Shown one piece after another: positions 7,646 to 16,800 of a stretch of 53,365 bases of DNA. Numbering within the stretch: the stretch's first letter is position 1; each line of letters begins with the position of its first letter. Position numbers and translations under genes: made by a program. The stretch lies in IMG/VR virus record IMGVR_UViG_3300025674_000056, positions 1 to 53,365 of that record; one strand, given 5' to 3'. The stretch comes from a virus. The notes under the pieces were generated by a model, which had not been told where the DNA came from, did not search any database, and saw nothing but the letters and a program-made list of their open reading frames with translations.

Positions 7646-9244
7646 TCAGGAGTTACCACCAACAGCACCCGGACGGAAGAGGAAGTTGCTACCCGCACCG
7701 ATGATTCGGATGATACGGAAGAAGCGAGACTCGGGAGTCACAGCAGCCTTGCCGTAGCGAGTGAGCAGACCCTTGCGGGGCTGGAAGGTCTCAGGATCAG
7801 TGATCGTGGGAAGCATCTGGAGTGGGATGTACGGAGAGTACACGAAGCCCGCGTCCATTGGGGAGCTACCCTTGTAACCCATGAGAATTTCGTCATCGGG
7901 GTAGAGAGGATCGACGTAGACATCGAACATGCCCTGGAGTTTACCAGCGTAGTTGATGTTTGCGCCAAGCTGACCTTCCCAGTTACCAGCCCTGACACCG
8001 CCCTCAAGCTTGGAGGCAGAGTTAAGGATAGCAGCGACGAACGGAGAGGTGATGATGTAGTTACCAGCACCACGGTAGGTCGTCTTGTAGATGTCCTGCG
8101 AAGCGAAGTTCAGGGTAGCGAGAAGGTTCGCGTAAGCCTGACCAACGTGACGGGGAGCAAGGTTGAGCGCCGTCGAAGCAAAGTCTACGAAGAAGACGTT
8201 CTTGCGGGTCTGGTAAAGACCGCCGCCTGGAGCCTGTCCAGCACCAGTGATGTCATAGGTGAACGAGCTAGGATCGAAAGCCTGACCATTTCGACCAGCA
8301 CCCGTAATCAGGTTGCTGTTAGGCATGTCCATCAGGCTGCGCTCGAATCCACCACCAGTGATGTCGTAAGCAATACCGCGCATATCCTCGATAAGCTCAC
8401 GGTCAATCTCAAGGGCAACTTCCTTACCGAGAAGGTCAGTAAGTTCACGCTCAAGATCGAGGTTGTGGTAAGCACGAAGGTCCTGAGCCGCCTCAAGAGT
8501 CCACAGAGCGCGGAACTTACGAGTACGGGCAGTAACGGGCTGCTGCTCGATATGGAAGTTAATCTCAGGGATTACTCCGTTTGGAGTAGCGTCAAATGCA
8601 GAGATATCTGCAAGTGTGCTAAGTCCCGTGGGGAAGTTAATTGTTTTACCAAGAACCTCACCGCTCGAAACGTCGAAGCCGACAGTCGTCGAGGAAAGGG
8701 GGAACGAAGCAATTTGACCACCAACGGTAGCAGAAGGACGCGAAACGTCACCAGAGAGCAGGCCGCTCGTGGTGTTCAGCGCCGAAAGCTCGCCAGTATC
8801 AACAAGGTCATCGAGCGAGGACCCAGTAGCGTACTGAGAGCTTGCGTCAAGGATGGTCCGCTGAGCGTAGGTAAGGTCGTACTTGCCGTAGATAGTCTGA
8901 CGACGCTCATCAGTCAGGCGGTCGTATCCAAGATAGAAGATCTGGGAAACAGGACCCTGCATGGGCTGAACGCCAACAACTTTGTTAGCAATGAGTTCGG
9001 GGAAGACCCGACGAACAAGTGGGAAGGCAAATTTCTGGAACGTGCCAATGGAGCCAACGGTAGTTGGCCCTGCGCCTGGGGTCGCCTCGGAGAGCATTCC
9101 ATCCTTTTGAGACTCGTTCAGAATATGACGAGCTTGGTTCTCAAGTAGGACGGCGGTAGTCTCACGAGTGTACGAGTCGCTGACACCTTCGAGAATCGGA
9201 CTCCACTTATCAACTAGAGTTTGCGATGTTTCTTTGTTTAACAT
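7646..9244 (-). CDS. 23: Major capsid protein, gp23-like
   Basis: The 532-aa product is the T4-type HK97-fold capsid subunit (T4 gp23 is 521 aa). It opens MLNKETSQTLVDKWSPILEG with a helical pro-region. DGMLSE-A at residues 48-54 fits the T4 protease consensus (hydrophobic-x-Glu before a small residue), so maturation probably removes residues 1-53. The body contains family blocks such as FAFPLVRRVFPELIANKVVGVQPM and TRKFRALWTLEAAQDLRAYH, and a C-terminal RYGKAAVTPESRFFRIIRI. An AAGGAG ribosome-binding site precedes the ATG, 15 bases after gp22. A terminator follows. The assignment is secure. Confidence 0.98.
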   Translation of the reverse strand: MLNKETSQTLVDKWSPILEGVSDSYTRETTAVLLENQARHILNESQKDGMLSEATPGAGPTTVGSIGTFQKFAFPLVRRVFPELIANKVVGVQPMQGPVSQIFYLGYDRLTDERRQTIYGKYDLTYAQRTILDASSQYATGSSLDDLVDTGELSALNTTSGLLSGDVSRPSATVGGQIASFPLSSTTVGFDVSSGEVLGKTINFPTGLSTLADISAFDATPNGVIPEINFHIEQQPVTARTRKFRALWTLEAAQDLRAYHNLDLERELTDLLGKEVALEIDRELIEDMRGIAYDITGGGFERSLMDMPNSNLITGAGRNGQAFDPSSFTYDITGAGQAPGGGLYQTRKNVFFVDFASTALNLAPRHVGQAYANLLATLNFASQDIYKTTYRGAGNYIITSPFVAAILNSASKLEGGVRAGNWEGQLGANINYAGKLQGMFDVYVDPLYPDDEILMGYKGSSPMDAGFVYSPYIPLQMLPTITDPETFQPRKGLLTRYGKAAVTPESRFFRIIRIIGAGSNFLFRPGAVGGNS

Positions 9245-9258
9245 AATTTAAAAGCTCC

Positions 9259-9858
9259 TTATTGAAGTTTGGACAGTCGAATTACGTCCTCATTCAGGAA
9301 GAAATTCTCCCGAGCCGAATCGGGGAGACCTTGGGATTCATGATTCTCGTTGGTAATCATGACCGCCGACTCTGAGGACTTGAAAGGAACTTCGGCTTTT
9401 TCCTGTTCAACGACAAGTGCCTCTGAGAGTTGGCTAAGTTCAGTCTCTTGGTGATCCAACTTGGACTCCAGGAGGCTGACTGTTTTAAGTGATTCGTTGA
9501 GTTGCGATTGGACGGCTTCAAGCTCATCCTGCAACTTAGCGTTTGCTGCTTCATGAACTGCGACGGCGTTACCGAAGTCTTCGCCGTCAATCTCACCAGC
9601 GACGATGGTCTTGATGGCTTCGAACACCTTGTAGGCACGAACCATCTTGTCTTCCGACTCAAGTTCCTGCCGCGCAGATTCTTTGAGATCCTCAATCTTG
9701 GTACGAAGGAAAGCTTTGACCTTCGTCTCAATCATGACAACCTCTTCCGCAACACGCTCCTCAACGACCTCATCGAGTAAAGAAGCTACCTCCTCGATTC
9801 CAGCCTCGGTGAGACCTTCGGGGAGTGCTTCAACTAATTTATCGAGATTTGTGCTCAT
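9259..9858 (-). CDS. 22: Prohead scaffold, gp22-like
   Basis: The 199-aa product lies between the protease and capsid genes, where T4 has scaffold gene 22. It is acidic and almost entirely predicted helix and coiled coil (EELEAVQSQLNESLKTVSLLESKL-type heptads in the second half, about residues 110-150), as expected for a core protein that is degraded during maturation. LTE-A (about residues 16-19) and LSE-A near residue 145 fit gp21-type cleavage sites. T4 gp22 is 269 aa. The 58-base leader contains no strong Shine-Dalgarno. The assignment rests on synteny and composition. Confidence 0.88.
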   Translation of the reverse strand: MSTNLDKLVEALPEGLTEAGIEEVASLLDEVVEERVAEEVVMIETKVKAFLRTKIEDLKESARQELESEDKMVRAYKVFEAIKTIVAGEIDGEDFGNAVAVHEAANAKLQDELEAVQSQLNESLKTVSLLESKLDHQETELSQLSEALVVEQEKAEVPFKSSESAVMITNENHESQGLPDSARENFFLNEDVIRLSKLQ

Positions 9859-9911
9859 GATAATCTTGGGTTGCTACGAGTATGTACTATACGGCTGATG
9901 CGAGTGTATTT

Positions 9912-9919
9912 TATTTTTA
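9912..9919 (-). promoter_or_regulatory. Possible late-promoter element TAAAAATA before gp22
   Basis: On the minus strand TAAAAATA (one mismatch to the T4 late core TATAAATA) overlaps the gp21 stop and lies about 53 bases upstream of the gp22 ATG. The spacing would give a normal leader, and T4 also drives 22-23 from late promoters. Evidence is a short AT-rich match only. Confidence 0.3.
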
Positions 9920-10525
9920 AAGTTTGCCCAGCCGCCGCTTGAGTGCAGTGATGTAAATCCGATCATTGTGAAAATGCTCAAGCTCTTCCACGATAGGTTC
10001 ACGGAGTTCGTTTAGTTGTTTACTCTCGGAAAGGGAAGGGAAAGCGTCCTGGCTAGACGGCTCCGACACCATGTCGAAAGTAATCATGTTGTAGTTCTCA
10101 CCTACGACGTAATTCGAACCAGACTCGTCTAAGTCCATCGAACCCGTACCTCGCGATGAGATACCTAACTTAACACCCGCCCTCAGAAGCTCTGTAAGAA
10201 CTTTTCCGGCGGGTGTGTTCAGAACCTCACCCTCTCCCATTACGTGGTTACCTTGCATTGAAAGCTTGGTGATAACGTGAGAGACGTTTCCAAGGTGAAC
10301 AATCTCATCGGAGGGGTGGTCAAGCTCACCAAGAAGTTGGCGAGATTCGATCTTCGGCTGAAGCTTCTTTACTTCACGCTCAAGAAGGGGGCGATTATAG
10401 ATGCGCTTGTTGCCGTTCGGACGTTCGGCCTCAGAGAAGATACCTTTGAACTTCATGGGTCCCCCAGACTTCCCTTCGGAAAGAAGGGAGATTTCTCCGA
10501 ACGAAAAGATATCTCTAATAAGCAT
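9917..10525 (-). CDS. 21: Prohead maturation protease, gp21-like
   Basis: The product of about 202 aa is a herpesvirus-assemblin-type serine protease that cleaves core and capsid proteins inside the prohead. The conserved histidine block GELDHP (about residue 93) and the catalytic serine block KLGISSRGTGS (about residues 140-150) are both visible, along with FSEAERPNGNKRIYNR near the N-terminus. T4 gp21 is 212 aa. I prefer the ATG at 10525, which shares one base with the preceding stop (TGATG), over a GTG one codon upstream. It heads the canonical 21-22-23 series. The assignment is secure. Confidence 0.95.
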   Translation of the reverse strand: MLIRDIFSFGEISLLSEGKSGGPMKFKGIFSEAERPNGNKRIYNRPLLEREVKKLQPKIESRQLLGELDHPSDEIVHLGNVSHVITKLSMQGNHVMGEGEVLNTPAGKVLTELLRAGVKLGISSRGTGSMDLDESGSNYVVGENYNMITFDMVSEPSSQDAFPSLSESKQLNELREPIVEELEHFHNDRIYITALKRRLGKL

Positions 10526-11067
10526 CACTTAATCTCCTGGGTTTCGTTAAGAATAGCGTCGATGAAGAGTTCAAAAGACTCCTTCTTGACCTTCTTTTTC
10601 TTCTTAGCCTTGCCCTTCTCAACCTTGCTAAGAGCCTTGTCCACGGGCTCGATCTTTACAGTGTCCTTGCCCATATCAGCTCCGTGAGTGCTGTAGGCGC
10701 GAGAAGCGGTCATCTGAGGACCGACTCCGATACCGCCAACGCCCGTAACTTCACGAAGAATATCGCGAGCCTGTAGAAGGATCTGAACCTGCGCCTCCCC
10801 CAGACGGGAAGAGCCGCACGACTTCTTCTTGGCCGTCTTCTTCTTGGCGACCGCTTTCATCTTTTTCTTAGGAGCGGCCTCGTCATAAGATTGCTCCTCA
10901 TTGAGATGCTTTGTGGATTCGTTCATCATACTCTCGCGTAGCTTGTCCGAAAGCTCAGGAAGCTCCGGTTCGTTGTAAGGGTTAGAAAGTTGTGACTGAG
11001 CCTTGGACGGGCTGCTAAGGGCACCCCCAAGAATATCATCAGCCATTGCCATGATACTCTTATCCAT
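10525..11067 (-). CDS. Basic core-type protein at gp68 position
   Basis: A 180-aa protein with alternating charge: an acidic N-terminal part, two lysine-rich tracts (PKKKMKAVAKKKTAKKKS near residues 66-83, and GKAKKKKKVKKES near 150-165) and a helical C-terminus SFELFIDAILNE. It lies directly upstream of gp21, where T4 has prohead core gene 68. The highly charged, low-complexity nature fits an internal head or core protein that contacts DNA or scaffold. Sequence similarity to gp68 cannot be claimed by eye. It ends at TGATG shared with gp21 and begins four bases after the 187-aa ORF. Confidence 0.8.
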   Translation of the reverse strand: MDKSIMAMADDILGGALSSPSKAQSQLSNPYNEPELPELSDKLRESMMNESTKHLNEEQSYDEAAPKKKMKAVAKKKTAKKKSCGSSRLGEAQVQILLQARDILREVTGVGGIGVGPQMTASRAYSTHGADMGKDTVKIEPVDKALSKVEKGKAKKKKKVKKESFELFIDAILNETQEIK

Positions 11068-11071
11068 GTCT

Positions 11072-11635
11072 TCAGTCCTCGTCGCCGTCGTCGTCGGACA
11101 TGCCTGGCTTGGGCTTGTCGCCCATCTTAGCCTTCATCTTGTCGGCCATCATAGCCTTCATCTTGTCCTTCTTCTTGTCCTTCATACCTGGCTTGTCCAT
11201 GCCTGGCTTGGGCTTGCCGGGCATCATTTTTTCCTTCTTCATATCGCCGTCGTATGCCTCGTCAACTTCTTCATCATCAGCGAAGTCGGACTCGGAAAGC
11301 ATGCAAGCATAAAGATTGCCGTCGCCGTCTTCGAAAACACCTTCGAGGATGTAATCGACTTCATCGAACTCAACGAACTCAACGAGGACTTCTTCGCCGC
11401 TCTCATCGAGAGAGACGGTGAAGGTTTCATCAAGCTCCTGAAGACGAATATAGTGAAGACCGTCTTCAGCCTCAACGACCTCTTCGGTCAGGGCGAAGCG
11501 AGCATCTTCGAAAGCATATACGTCAACGTGAACTTCCTCCTCGGAGGGCACTTCATAGCCCGCGCTCTCCATGAGGCTTTTAGCGTGTGCATCGGAAACG
11601 CGAGTGAATTGCGATTCGTTGTTTAGGTATTTCAT
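11072..11635 (-). CDS. Acidic protein with Lys/Met/Pro-rich tail, gp67 position
   Basis: A 187-aa protein. Residues 1-120 are strongly acidic (many Glu/Asp blocks such as FVEFDEVDYILEGVFEDGDG). The C-terminal third is a low-complexity tail of Lys, Met, Pro, Gly and Asp with repeated KPKPGM and DKMKAKM units, ending DDDGDED. It sits two genes before gp21, where T4 has the small acidic prohead core gene 67. A core or scaffold role is plausible by position only. Its start overlaps the previous stop (ATGA). The tail repeats are visible in the DNA as reiterated CTTGTCC/CATC-type units, so length may vary between relatives. Confidence 0.8.
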   Translation of the reverse strand: MKYLNNESQFTRVSDAHAKSLMESAGYEVPSEEEVHVDVYAFEDARFALTEEVVEAEDGLHYIRLQELDETFTVSLDESGEEVLVEFVEFDEVDYILEGVFEDGDGNLYACMLSESDFADDEEVDEAYDGDMKKEKMMPGKPKPGMDKPGMKDKKKDKMKAMMADKMKAKMGDKPKPGMSDDDGDED

Positions 11636-12108
11636 TGTTCCTGTTCCTTATCGAGAGTGGAAATCATTCCCTCTAGTTTATTTAGTCGGTTCGTATATTC
11701 GTCTACTTCTTTTTTACTTGCTGTATCCGATAGACTGATAAAATTCTTTGCCCAGGCTCTTCCTCGCTTCGTTACAAGGGGTACGAGAATAAAGATAATC
11801 ACGTACCACCAACCCAAAGTATGGAGTAATGCACTCAGGCTGGATACGAAAGCTTGCCACGGGCTTTGAGGAATCTGAGCCGCAATATTCTGTTGCGCCT
11901 GCTTTTTAAGATCAACATTAGCACGTTCGGCCTGCTGTAGTTGCGAAGCCCCGATACCTACTGCCGCGCCAGCAGCAGCGCCCCCAGGACCAACGACGGA
12001 TCCAGCAGCAGCGCCTCCTGCACCATAAAGCATGGTTTCAAGGGACTGGCATGCAGGAGTTAGCATTAAACAAACACTAAGAGTTATATTCCGTAGTAAT
12101 GTAGCCAT
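11632..12108 (-). CDS. Lipoprotein-like membrane protein, possible u-spanin
   Basis: A protein of about 158 aa. It begins MATLLRNITLSVCLMLTPAC, resembling a secretion signal ending in a cysteine, although TPAC is a poor lipobox. Next comes a Gly/Ala-rich glycine-zipper region (residues 30-55), a clear membrane segment GWWYVIIFILVPLV near residues 98-111, and a charged coiled-coil tail. A signal cysteine plus one internal-membrane segment is the plan of unimolecular spanins, which fuse the membranes at lysis, but the 45-residue tail after the segment is unusual. Alternatives are a holin-like or other membrane protein. ATG 12108 is preferred over TTG 12111. It overlaps the 575-aa gene by about 30 bases. 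No other lysis gene is visible here. Confidence 0.75.
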   Translation of the reverse strand: MATLLRNITLSVCLMLTPACQSLETMLYGAGGAAAGSVVGPGGAAAGAAVGIGASQLQQAERANVDLKKQAQQNIAAQIPQSPWQAFVSSLSALLHTLGWWYVIIFILVPLVTKRGRAWAKNFISLSDTASKKEVDEYTNRLNKLEGMISTLDKEQEQ

Positions 12109-13804
12109 CAATAATTAAGGTGTGGTTAACATCATCGCTTCCGGTTGCATAGGTCTGAATACGTAGAACTACGGTGCCGTTAGCAAGTGATTTATTTACA
12201 GGGGCGTAGAAAGTATTGACACCTCCATAATTCCTTCGAAGATCTCCGCCCGACTGTGCGACTCCCCACATCGAAATTAGTCGGAACGGGAGAGACCCTC
12301 CCTGCATGTATACTCGGTTAACGTCGTCGGTATCATTACCTCCTCCGTCACTAAGAATTCTAAACTGCACGGCCACAATTCCTTGACGATCAAAAGGAGG
12401 GATCTTAGTAGTAATATCCCACTCCCTAGGATTGGCGGCAGTACCCAAGTTACTAACCCTTCCAAATTGAAATACAACCTCTTGCGTGGGTAGGAACTTA
12501 TGCCTTTCTACGGGAATCGAAATACCGCCGCCCACTGAGTTCTCCAGAGCCGCAATACGCCCTTCATGGTTTAGACCATTCGGAGTAGGTCCAGGTGCAG
12601 TGCCCTGAACATCTACCTTAAGCTGAGTTACATCCTCCACGACCTCAGTTACCGTATTATTGAGGGCGTCTACATTCGCGGTGTTTTGATTAACCTTACC
12701 CTCAAGCTCACTAACTTTCTGGTCGATTCGATCGACCTCAAACATCAGACGCGAATCAGTTACAAACGGGTTCGAACCAGCCGGGTTATTAGAAGTGAGG
12801 ATTGCAGCGCGCTCGTTGTAGGTAAGCTCAGTGCTACGAAGGAACGGACGAATATCAAGTACGTTCTCAATAGGGATTGGCTGTCCCGTAACATACCCTT
12901 GAGGAACTCGGACGTAAGCGACGGGAAGCGTGAATGCAGCTTGTGTTTCTACCTGCTGACCTAGAATGACGCCCTGAGATGTTCGGCCACCGCCTTGAGG
13001 GTGCCATGCAAAGTTCGTAAGGTCGTCGGGCGAAGGTACGCTGCCGAAGTTCGTACCAGTAGTAATCTCCGAGGATGCCATGCCAGTCATACGACCCGCC
13101 AAACGCCCAGTCTCAGTCTCAAACCTGCTTCCGTTAGCTTGAACTCCCGCAGCTTCGTCTGTCCTGAAATACGCGCCTTTGATAATGCCAACCGACGCTA
13201 GTGGAATGCCGATATTTGTATGATCGGTATCCAGCGCGCCTGTGGCTTTAATGTAAACTAGATCCAGACGTTCCGCAGGCGCACTATTGGCGTTGAACTC
13301 CGAAGGATCAAAAGACTCAATCACGACGGATTTATCAGAGCCGTCGCTGTTCTGATAGAGTTCCACTACGGAGGTACGGCCAACGCCTCGGGTAAAGCGA
13401 ACAAAATCGTCCGCAAGTGTCGTGGAATTTAGTCCCTGGGTTCCATCGAAAGAGGTGTTGTTGAAGTTAGCATCGCTATCTCGCATCATTCGCCAACCAC
13501 TTTCTCGACTCGCGGGAAGCTGCATGCGGGCGTTAAATTTTCCAGGACGAACGTAAACCTTTCCAAAATCTTCGGTTGCTCCCGTTGTAGGCTCAACCCA
13601 TGCCTTTAGATCGGCCAATGCTGTGAAAGGGAAAGCTCCTTTGTTGCTATCTCCAAAACCTCTTACGGTCGCTTCTAGAGCGCCGAGACGCTCTTCAAGA
13701 ACAATGTCGTTATCTAATAAATCAGTAAGAGGCAAGTTATCGACTTGCCAATAATAAGGATCGTTCGGCTGATAAAGCCTGATTGCTCTGTTAATGTTTG
13801 CCAT
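12077..13804 (-). CDS. Virion fibre/appendage protein with DNLP N-terminal module
   Basis: A 575-aa protein. The N-terminal stretch YYWQVDNLPLTDL (residues 17-29) resembles the start of the two giant proteins encoded next to it, implying a common attachment module. The middle is beta-rich. Residues about 340-400 form a coiled coil (MFEVDRIDQKVSELEGKVNQ, NNTVTEVVEDVTQL), suggesting a trimer. The C-terminal 150 residues look like a compact beta domain. This is the plan of a short tail fibre or fibre adaptor. It follows the 1363-aa gene with a TAATG overlap. No enzymatic motif was seen. A receptor-binding role is inferred. Confidence 0.85.
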   Translation of the reverse strand: MANINRAIRLYQPNDPYYWQVDNLPLTDLLDNDIVLEERLGALEATVRGFGDSNKGAFPFTALADLKAWVEPTTGATEDFGKVYVRPGKFNARMQLPASRESGWRMMRDSDANFNNTSFDGTQGLNSTTLADDFVRFTRGVGRTSVVELYQNSDGSDKSVVIESFDPSEFNANSAPAERLDLVYIKATGALDTDHTNIGIPLASVGIIKGAYFRTDEAAGVQANGSRFETETGRLAGRMTGMASSEITTGTNFGSVPSPDDLTNFAWHPQGGGRTSQGVILGQQVETQAAFTLPVAYVRVPQGYVTGQPIPIENVLDIRPFLRSTELTYNERAAILTSNNPAGSNPFVTDSRLMFEVDRIDQKVSELEGKVNQNTANVDALNNTVTEVVEDVTQLKVDVQGTAPGPTPNGLNHEGRIAALENSVGGGISIPVERHKFLPTQEVVFQFGRVSNLGTAANPREWDITTKIPPFDRQGIVAVQFRILSDGGGNDTDDVNRVYMQGGSLPFRLISMWGVAQSGGDLRRNYGGVNTFYAPVNKSLANGTVVLRIQTYATGSDDVNHTLIIDGYITTEYNS

Positions 13805-16800
13805 TATACTAACTGATTCAGTTCAAATATATTTAGTGATCTCACACCAACTCCAAAGGAAGTTAGGAAAGTATCCGTATCTCTAGCGATGCCGCCTTCA
13901 GTATCTGTGCTCTTGTGAATGGATAGTAAGTTTACTTTCTTACTGGCTGCATGCTTGGCGTTTGCAAACAGAGATGCAGCAGACTCATCAAGCCTGTTAT
14001 TGAAATACCCTTCCCAGTCAAGGCGAAGAGGAGGGATAGCAAACCCTGGGTGAAGCTGTCCATCGTACCACTTTAGAGGCGTACCTTCAGTCATTCTTGC
14101 GTGGGTTACTAGCCCGTTATTCTTACCCGGAGCCTGGTAATATCCTACGAGCCCTCTGCCAAAAGCGGGTAGTGCCGAGGTGTAGCTATACGTCGGGAGA
14201 TCAGTAAAATCATAATCTCCTACTGCTTGAGCGAAAGTAATATCGCTTAAGCTGTAAGCATAATCCGCAGGCATCTGATAACCTTGCGCGTTTACTTGGT
14301 CATAAGGCGAACCACCATCTAGAGAAGAGGTTTCAGTTAAGATATAAGTTCCTGAACCGCTTAAAGCATAAGAGGTCTCTTCGAGAGTTTTTAGATCACC
14401 GTCGCCTCCAACCATTAGACGGAATGGGCCATGGTTATCAAACTGTGATGAAGTATACTTATTCTCTGTGGCAAATCCATATTTTCCATAGTAGTCGCAC
14501 GCTGCCCCGTTCCACCACCGACCAGTTGGACCGTGCCAGTTATTGTTTACGCTTTCAGTTTTTGTATCATTACCATTTAAGAATGTTCTAAAAACTCGAA
14601 GACGAGAATCATTAGAAATATTCCAGATATGAATCCTAGAACCAAAGCCTGAGAGTACGAAGTCGTCTGCTGTAAGATAATCCCCATCTTCAGCGTAAGC
14701 GAACTGGCTGCCTCCCCCTTCAAACGGGTTTGGGGAGCCAGCCTCGCCCGGCGTGGTCGGGGTAGGTTCAATAACGCTAGTAGTTGTAGTAGTGGTTGTA
14801 GTAGTGGTTGTAGTAGTGGTTGTAGTAGTTGTCGTGGTTGTAGTAGTGGTTGTTGTGGAGGGGGTTGAAGTTGTAGTAGTTGGGGGTGTAGTAGTGGTTG
14901 TAGTAGTGGTTGTTGGGCTTGTAGTAGTGGTTGTTGTGGAGGGGGTTGAAGTTGTAGTAGTTGGGGGTGTAGTAGTGGTTGTAGTAGTTGTGGTTGTAGT
15001 AGTGGTTGTAGTAGTTGTGGTTGTGGAGGGGGTTGTAGTAGTGGTTGTTGTGGAGGGGGTTGAAGGTGTAGTAGTGGTTGTAGTTGTAGTTGTAGTAGTA
15101 GTTGTCGTGGTGGGAGGTGGAAGTGATGTAGTGGTTGTGGTGGTGGGAGGCGTAGTTGTAGGACTTGAAGTCGTGGGTCCTCCACCAGCGGTAGTAGTAG
15201 TAGTAGTTTGCGAAGTCGTAGTGTCACCCGGGCAGATACAACACTGATCCGCGATCCAACAAGTGTCCGTGGTGAAGGAAGCGGGGCCAAAGTTGTTCAT
15301 ATCGTCAATGAACTCGGTGCCCGATCCGTGCCAGTTATACATCACTCCTGACACGGAGGAGGCGGGCATTCCAAACTTGAAATTAACTAGCTCAACATCT
15401 ACGTCGCTACCGTCAACGGCACGAACACACATTCCGCCCGTGCTTCCACTAGGCTGCTCAGAGATGTCTGCCACGAGCCCTGAGTCTCTTTGGAAACGTC
15501 GAAGATCATCCCCAAGGACGACCGCTCTGTCTGTTGCTCTTAAGTTAGTAGCCACTGAGAAAGCATTAGGGAAGAACGCCATGTAACCGCCCGACGTTGC
15601 CCCGATAAACCTGTTACTCTCAACGATTGGGCCGTATGAGGATGAGGTATCAGCGGACGCACCAAGACCAAACATTCTAATTTTAGAGTCTTTTGATGCA
15701 ACTAAACAAGCGCGACTAGAGTGAAGCTCTACTTGGGTGTGGTTGGCCGAAGACTCAAGGCCAAACTTAGCTGTATCCAAGCCATTGATAAGTTCGGTAG
15801 GCGGTCCAAAATAGATCTCGGAGTTATCCTCGCATAGAGCATCAACGCCCCAACGCGAAATTTTGGTTGGCCCGATGAAACTAATCTTGGACGATCCTTT
15901 CGCGTATAGAGGAGTGGATACATAAAGATACCTAAGTTCCTTCGCGCTATCTACAACATCATTCGAGGTAATGGCTGTCCACCTGTCCGAGAAGCCTTGA
16001 AGAACAAGGTTAGAGCTTCTAGTTACGAGAGCCGCTGCACCCTGGCGCACGGAGCTTAAAGAGTTTCCCGTGTATGCAAGGCCAATGATATGCCCTCGTG
16101 AGTTGCTGTCTAATGTGATCGCGGGCGCTGGCTGATTTCCTGGTAGACCTCCGTTTCTCATAAACGAATAAGCCGACACATCAGTATCAGAAGAATCTAG
16201 CGGAGTGTTACCTCCCCAGGACCCGACATTAGAAAAGAGTTCTACATCAGGGTGTACAGCGATATTAGAGTTATTTTCCGCGATAACGTTGATGCCATTG
16301 TAATCACAATGGAAGAACTGAAAGCCAGACACGTTATCAGAAGTGCCTCCAAACTGTCCAATGAAATCTGCATGCTTACCGTACAGAAGATCAGATGAGT
16401 TTAGCTTGAAGCCGTAGTCTCGGTTATCGTCTACGCTGAACTGGGGGAGGCAGATCTTTGAGTGATCTGCCTTAACGCCTGAGAGGTTAAGGAAAGCGCC
16501 TAAGCGCCCATCGAAATCCAGAACGGAGTTTTTAAGCTTGAGTCCTAGTTTATGTCGGGTGGTTTGAAGGTGAGCAGTGATTGTGTCGCTGCCTCCCGCA
16601 TTCTTAGAGTACGTATTAGTGCTCTCTTGATCGCGAGTTCCGCCACAGATAAGAGAATTAGTTGCATTAATACCTATCTCCATACCGTCACTTACAATAC
16701 GCATATGACGCCCTGCGCGCGAAACAGAAGATGTATCAAAAACAAGTTTTGAATTGTAAAGGTTAATTCCAGCCCCACGACCCTCAGAGTCCAGAACACT

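Noticed and set aside
8147-9148. 333-codon plus-strand frame antisense to gp23
   Set aside because: It mirrors the codon bias of the secure capsid gene, has no recognisable protein features and no leader signal.
11003-11626. 207-codon plus-strand frame opposite the acidic core-type gene
   Set aside because: Antisense of low-complexity Lys/Asp/Met coding; the minus-strand gene has proper overlaps with both neighbours.
14753-15247. 164-codon plus-strand frame rich in valine
   Set aside because: It is the complement of threonine codons in the 1363-aa gene linker; not a separate gene.
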